A stretch of DNA of 8,956 nt. It comes from Propionibacterium sp. Its GTDB lineage: Bacteria; Actinomycetota; Actinomycetes; Propionibacteriales; Propionibacteriaceae. Position 1 is the first letter of the stretch. The number at the start of each line of letters is the position of its first letter. The notes under the pieces are model-generated. The model worked only from the letters and a program-made list of their open reading frames with translations, was not told the origin of the DNA and searched no databases. Shown here piece after piece: positions 6,184-8,956 of this stretch. Position numbers and translations under genes: made by a program. The DNA is taken from the NCBI GenBank assembly GCA_012719335.1, contig JAAYAO010000191.1, positions 1 through 8,956 on the forward strand. Direction: 5' to 3'.

Positions 6184-7973
6184 GCGGCGTCGACATGCTG
6201 TTGCAGCCACAGCTCCAACAGGCCGATCTGCCACAGTTGGTTGCCCCGCAGCACCGTCAACTTCTCGTTCGGGGCGGCCAGCAGCCGTTCCACCGCCTCG
6301 GTGCGGAACAGGCCCCGGCCGGTGGCGGCCCGGCTGTGCAGGGCATCGCCCACCATGTCGAGGTACTCGCCCTGGAGGTGTTTCAGTGCCGGCACCGGAA
6401 AGTAGCCCTTCGGCCGGTCTATCACCGCGGCCGGGATCACCTTGCGGGCGGCCTCCTTGAGCACGCCCTTGCCCCCGTGCGCGGTTTTCAGCCCGGGTGG
6501 GCAACTGGCGGCCAACTGCACGAGTTCGTGGTCCAGGAACGGCATCCGGCCCTCCAGGCCCCAGGCCATCGTCATGTTGTCGACCCGCTTCACCGGGTCG
6601 TCCACCGCCATCACGGTGGTGTCCAGCCGCAGCGCCCGGTCGGTGGCGGTGTCGGCCCCGGCCGCCGCGAAGTGGGCCCGGGCGAAGTCGCCGGACACGT
6701 CGGTGCCGGCCATCCATTCGGGGGCCAGCAGCTCGGCCAGTTCGTCGTGGCCGCGGTCGAAGAAGGCCTTGCGGTAGGTGGCCAGGGCACCGTCGACGTC
6801 CCCGTCGGCCACCTCGGCCAGCGGCGGGTACCAGTGGTAACCGGCGAACATCTCGTCCGCCCCCTGCCCCGACTGGACGACCTTGACGTGCCGGGACACC
6901 TCCTGGCTGAGCAGGAAGAAGGCGATCGCGTCGTGGCTGACCATCGGCTCGCTCATCGCCCCGATCGCGTCGGTCAGGGCGGGCAGCATCCGGGCCGAAT
7001 CGACCCGGATCTGTTGGTGGTCGGTGCCGTAGTGCTCGGCGATGATGTCGCTGTAGGTGAACTCGTCACCCTCCTCACCACCGGCGGCTTCGAAGCCGAT
7101 GCTGAAGGTCTTCAGGTCGGTGTGCCCGGCCTCGGCGAGCAGCCCGACGATCAGGCTGGAGTCCAAGCCCCCCGACAGCAGGGAGCCCACCGGCACGTCG
7201 GCGACCAGGTTGCGTTGCACCGCGGTGCGCAGCGCGTCCAGGGTGGCGTCCTGCCAGTCGGTCTCCGACCAATCGGCATGCTGCGGGTCGCGGGCGAAGG
7301 ACGGCGCCCAGTAGCTGCGTTCGCTGCGGCGGCCATCGGCCTCGATGCGCAGGATGGTGGCCGGGCTGATCCGGCGCACCCCGGCGAGGATGGTGCGCGG
7401 GGAGGGCACCACGGCGTGGAAGGTCATGTAGCTGTGCAGCGCCTCGGTGTCGATCGAGGTGTCGACCCCACCGGCGCGCACCAGGGCCGGCAGCGAGGAG
7501 GCGAACCGCAGCGCCCCGTCCACCTCGGCCCAGTAGAGCGGTTTCACCCCGACCCGGTCGCGCACCAGGGTCAGTGCCCCGGTATCGCGTTCGGCGATCG
7601 CGCAGGCGAAGATGCCCTGCAGCCGTTCGAAGACGGCCTCACCCCACTCCAGCCAGCCGCGGGCGATCACCTCGGTGTCACCGGTGCTGGTGAACCGGTG
7701 CCCCTTGGCGGCGAGTTCGTCGCGCAGTTCGTGGTGGTTGTAAATGCTGCCGTCGAGCACGATCGACAACCCGTGATCGACGTGGTGCATCGGCTGGGCG
7801 GCCGCCGCACTCGGGTCGATCAACGCGAGTCTTCGGTGTCCCAGCGCGATCGCGTCATGCGACCACACTCCTTGCCCGTCCGGGCCACGCGGAGCCAACT
7901 GCTCCGTCATGGTCACAACGGCGGCAAGGTCCGCCGTCCGGTTGTACGCGATCTCTCCGGCAATTCCGCTCAT
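6165..7973 (-). CDS. asnO: N-acetylglutaminylglutamine amidotransferase (asparagine synthetase-like), with Ser in place of catalytic Cys
   Basis: Predicted to amidate the C-terminal carboxylate of N-acetylglutaminylglutamine with ATP, the last step to the osmoprotectant NAGGN. At 602 residues it has both asparagine-synthetase domains. The class II amidotransferase domain (about 2-160) shows RGPDGQG (29-35), HRRLALID (46-53), TGDTEV (97-102) and RDRVGVKPLY (138-147). The synthetase domain has the PP-loop SGGLDSS (267-273), EPMVSHDAIAFFLLSQ (342-357), SGQGADEMFAGYHW (368-381) and EGRMPFLDHEL (474-484). Oddly, the protein begins Met-Ser-Gly-Ile-Ala-Gly where the family has Met-Cys-Gly, so the glutaminase nucleophile is Ser. 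The usual NG-x-IYN pocket reads DGSIYN (74-79). Ammonia-dependent action or a serine nucleophile are possible. ATG 7973 has GGAG eight bases upstream; the frame also stays open to a TTG at 8030, but that extension would bury the N-terminal nucleophile position. The gene overlaps ngg by four bases. Confidence 0.92.
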   Translation of the reverse strand: MSGIAGEIAYNRTADLAAVVTMTEQLAPRGPDGQGVWSHDAIALGHRRLALIDPSAAAAQPMHHVDHGLSIVLDGSIYNHHELRDELAAKGHRFTSTGDTEVIARGWLEWGEAVFERLQGIFACAIAERDTGALTLVRDRVGVKPLYWAEVDGALRFASSLPALVRAGGVDTSIDTEALHSYMTFHAVVPSPRTILAGVRRISPATILRIEADGRRSERSYWAPSFARDPQHADWSETDWQDATLDALRTAVQRNLVADVPVGSLLSGGLDSSLIVGLLAEAGHTDLKTFSIGFEAAGGEEGDEFTYSDIIAEHYGTDHQQIRVDSARMLPALTDAIGAMSEPMVSHDAIAFFLLSQEVSRHVKVVQSGQGADEMFAGYHWYPPLAEVADGDVDGALATYRKAFFDRGHDELAELLAPEWMAGTDVSGDFARAHFAAAGADTATDRALRLDTTVMAVDDPVKRVDNMTMAWGLEGRMPFLDHELVQLAASCPPGLKTAHGGKGVLKEAARKVIPAAVIDRPKGYFPVPALKHLQGEYLDMVGDALHSRAATGRGLFRTEAVERLLAAPNEKLTVLRGNQLWQIGLLELWLQQHVDAAGGAGR

Positions 7974-8017
7974 GCGGGATGCTCCGCCTCGGTCTCGACA
8001 ACACTGGTCGGGGGTCA

Positions 8018-8023
8018 AGCATA
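8018..8023 (-). promoter_or_regulatory. candidate -10 element for the asnO-ngg operon
   Basis: TATGCT on the - strand fits TAnnnT and lies 44 bases before the asnO ATG, which would give a leader of roughly 35-40 bases containing the GGAG ribosome site. No clear -35 was seen at 16-19 bases upstream. It falls in the 72-base gap after the dehydrogenase stop, so asnO-ngg may be transcribed separately from that gene. A TTGACC right after it (8018-8013) lacks a matching -10. Confidence 0.3.
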
Positions 8024-8045
8024 GTCGCAACCGGCGACCGGGCGT

Positions 8046-8956
8046 TCAGGCGGTGTTCACCTCCACCACCGCGCGGCTGCGCACCGACCCCTCGGCCAGC
8101 GCCCGGTAGGCGTTCGGGATGTCGTCGAAGCCGAACCGGTTCACGTCCAGCACCACATCGCCGGTCTTGGCCAGTTCGACCACCGCGTGCAGGTCGGCGA
8201 CGGTCGAGCCCTGGGTGCACCACAGGTCGCATTCGAAGGGCAGTTGCCCCCAGGAGACCGACACCTTGCCCCGGCCGGCCCCGATGATGCCGAAGCTGCC
8301 GCTGCGGGCGGCCACCGACAGCCCGGTGGCCAAGGTGGCGTCCACCCCGACGAAGTCGAGCACGATGTCGGCGCCCCGGTCACCGACCAGGCCCTTCAGT
8401 TGCTCGTTGACGTCGCCCTCGGAGAGCAACAGTTCGTGGGCCCCCAGTTCGGCGGCGTGGTCGAGGCGGTGCTGGGCGGTGTCCACCGCGATGATCCGGG
8501 CATCGGAGAGCAGCCGCAGCCACTGGATGCCGTACCCGCCCAGACCGCCGGCACCGATCACCACGGCGGTGCCGTCGGGCAGCAGCTTGTGCAGGGCACG
8601 GCGCACCGCGTGGAAGGAGGTGGTGCCGGCGTCGCACAGCGGAGCGGTGGCGACCGGGTCGAGGTCATCGAGCGGGACGATGTGGGCGAGGTTGTCCACC
8701 AACACGTATTCGGCGAGCCCACCGTCCAGTCCGTAGCCGCGGCCCTGCCAGGTGTTCACGCAGATGTTCTCGGCCCCCGCTCGGCAGGAGACACATTGCC
8801 CGCAGGGCGAGGACGCGTAGACGATCACCGGACTGCCGACCACGGGCACGTCCCGGGGCGTGCCGGGGCCGTACTTGGCCACCCAGCCGGCGGTTTCGTG
8901 CCCCAACGTGAACGGCAACTCGTAGGGGAACGTGCCCGGCCGGGCATTGAGGAACA
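8046..8956 (-). CDS. zinc-dependent alcohol dehydrogenase, MDR family (N-terminus outside window)
   Basis: Medium-chain NAD(P)-dependent alcohol dehydrogenase, cytosolic, oxidising an alcohol or reducing an aldehyde; the substrate is unknown. 302 complete codons are present. The protein begins beyond base 8956 and, judging by the family's 340-350 residues, lacks about 40. In-frame residues upstream of the TTG at 8918 (FLNARPGTFPYEL) continue the fold, so that TTG is not a start. GHETAGW (about 8903-8883) holds the catalytic-zinc GHE motif. C-x2-C-x2-C-x7-C (8804-8760) is the structural zinc site. The later Cys in APLCDAGTT is the usual third catalytic-zinc ligand; the first zinc Cys would be in the missing part. 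The Rossmann fold has GAGGLGGYG, and the Asp in IIAVDT after the second strand suggests NAD over NADP. It is followed on the same strand by asnO after 72 bases. A role in osmolyte synthesis is not known or implied by its sequence. Confidence 0.92.
   Translation of the reverse strand, partial: FLNARPGTFPYELPFTLGHETAGWVAKYGPGTPRDVPVVGSPVIVYASSPCGQCVSCRAGAENICVNTWQGRGYGLDGGLAEYVLVDNLAHIVPLDDLDPVATAPLCDAGTTSFHAVRRALHKLLPDGTAVVIGAGGLGGYGIQWLRLLSDARIIAVDTAQHRLDHAAELGAHELLLSEGDVNEQLKGLVGDRGADIVLDFVGVDATLATGLSVAARSGSFGIIGAGRGKVSVSWGQLPFECDLWCTQGSTVADLHAVVELAKTGDVVLDVNRFGFDDIPNAYRALAEGSVRSRAVVEVNTA

Noticed and set aside
6169..6717. Upstream extension of the ngg frame
   Set aside because: It lies wholly inside asnO in another frame and has no domain features; ATG 6168 with AGGTGGGG and the ATGA overlap is the better start.
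6195..8024. 609-residue open frame on + opposite asnO
   Set aside because: Gly/His/Val/Gln-rich antisense shadow of asnO; no domain recognised, while asnO has complete motifs on -.
7974..8030. TTG start at 8030 for asnO, adding 19 residues
   Set aside because: It would bury the N-terminal nucleophile position; ATG 7973 has a well-placed GGAG and begins exactly where the family begins. The candidate promoter also lies within the extension.
7973..8956. Dehydrogenase as part of the NAGGN operon
   Set aside because: A 72-base gap with a possible promoter separates it from asnO, and no dehydrogenase step is needed to make NAGGN.

Overview
The window is GC-rich (by eye well above 60%), with GTG starts, strong G/C third-position bias and long spurious antisense frames. 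It looks like chromosomal DNA of a high-GC Gram-positive (actinobacterium). The species cannot be named from this sequence. No RNA genes, mobile elements, CRISPR arrays or phage features were seen. Coding density is very high, and the longest gap between genes is about 100 bases.

Layout, left to right. (1) The 3' end of an M13 zinc metallopeptidase gene on + (1-494). (2) Convergent to it, a single-chain iron-sulfur L-serine ammonia-lyase gene, sdaA, on - (532-1896). (3) Divergent from sdaA by only about 20 bases, an MFS transporter gene on + (1919-3118). (4) An M42-type metallopeptidase gene on + (3222-4448). (5) Convergent to that, on -, a bifunctional GNAT/ATP-grasp synthetase (4492-6168) whose start overlaps the stop of an asparagine-synthetase-like amidotransferase (6165-7973). 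(6) Upstream on -, a zinc alcohol dehydrogenase gene cut by the window's right edge (8046-8956).

The core of the region is genes 4 and 5, the known three-gene set for the dipeptide osmoprotectant N-acetylglutaminylglutamine amide (NAGGN). Ngg acetylates and joins two glutamines. AsnO amidates the product. The M42-family partner accompanies them and has no settled role. AsnO and Ngg form a tightly coupled operon (ATGA overlap). The peptidase, usually co-directional with them as far as I recall, here faces them from the other strand. The MFS transporter lies upstream of the peptidase on the same strand and could be related, but nothing in its sequence gives a substrate.

The most unusual observation is in AsnO. 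The residue after the initiator Met, the catalytic Cys of class II glutamine amidotransferases, is Ser, and the oxyanion-hole Asn of the usual NG-x-IYN motif is Asp. The glutaminase half may therefore be inactive or work differently, while the synthetase half keeps its ATP-binding motif. A second curiosity is a 10-bp palindrome between sdaA and the MFS gene that supplies a Shine-Dalgarno AGGA at 7-nt spacing to both divergent genes.
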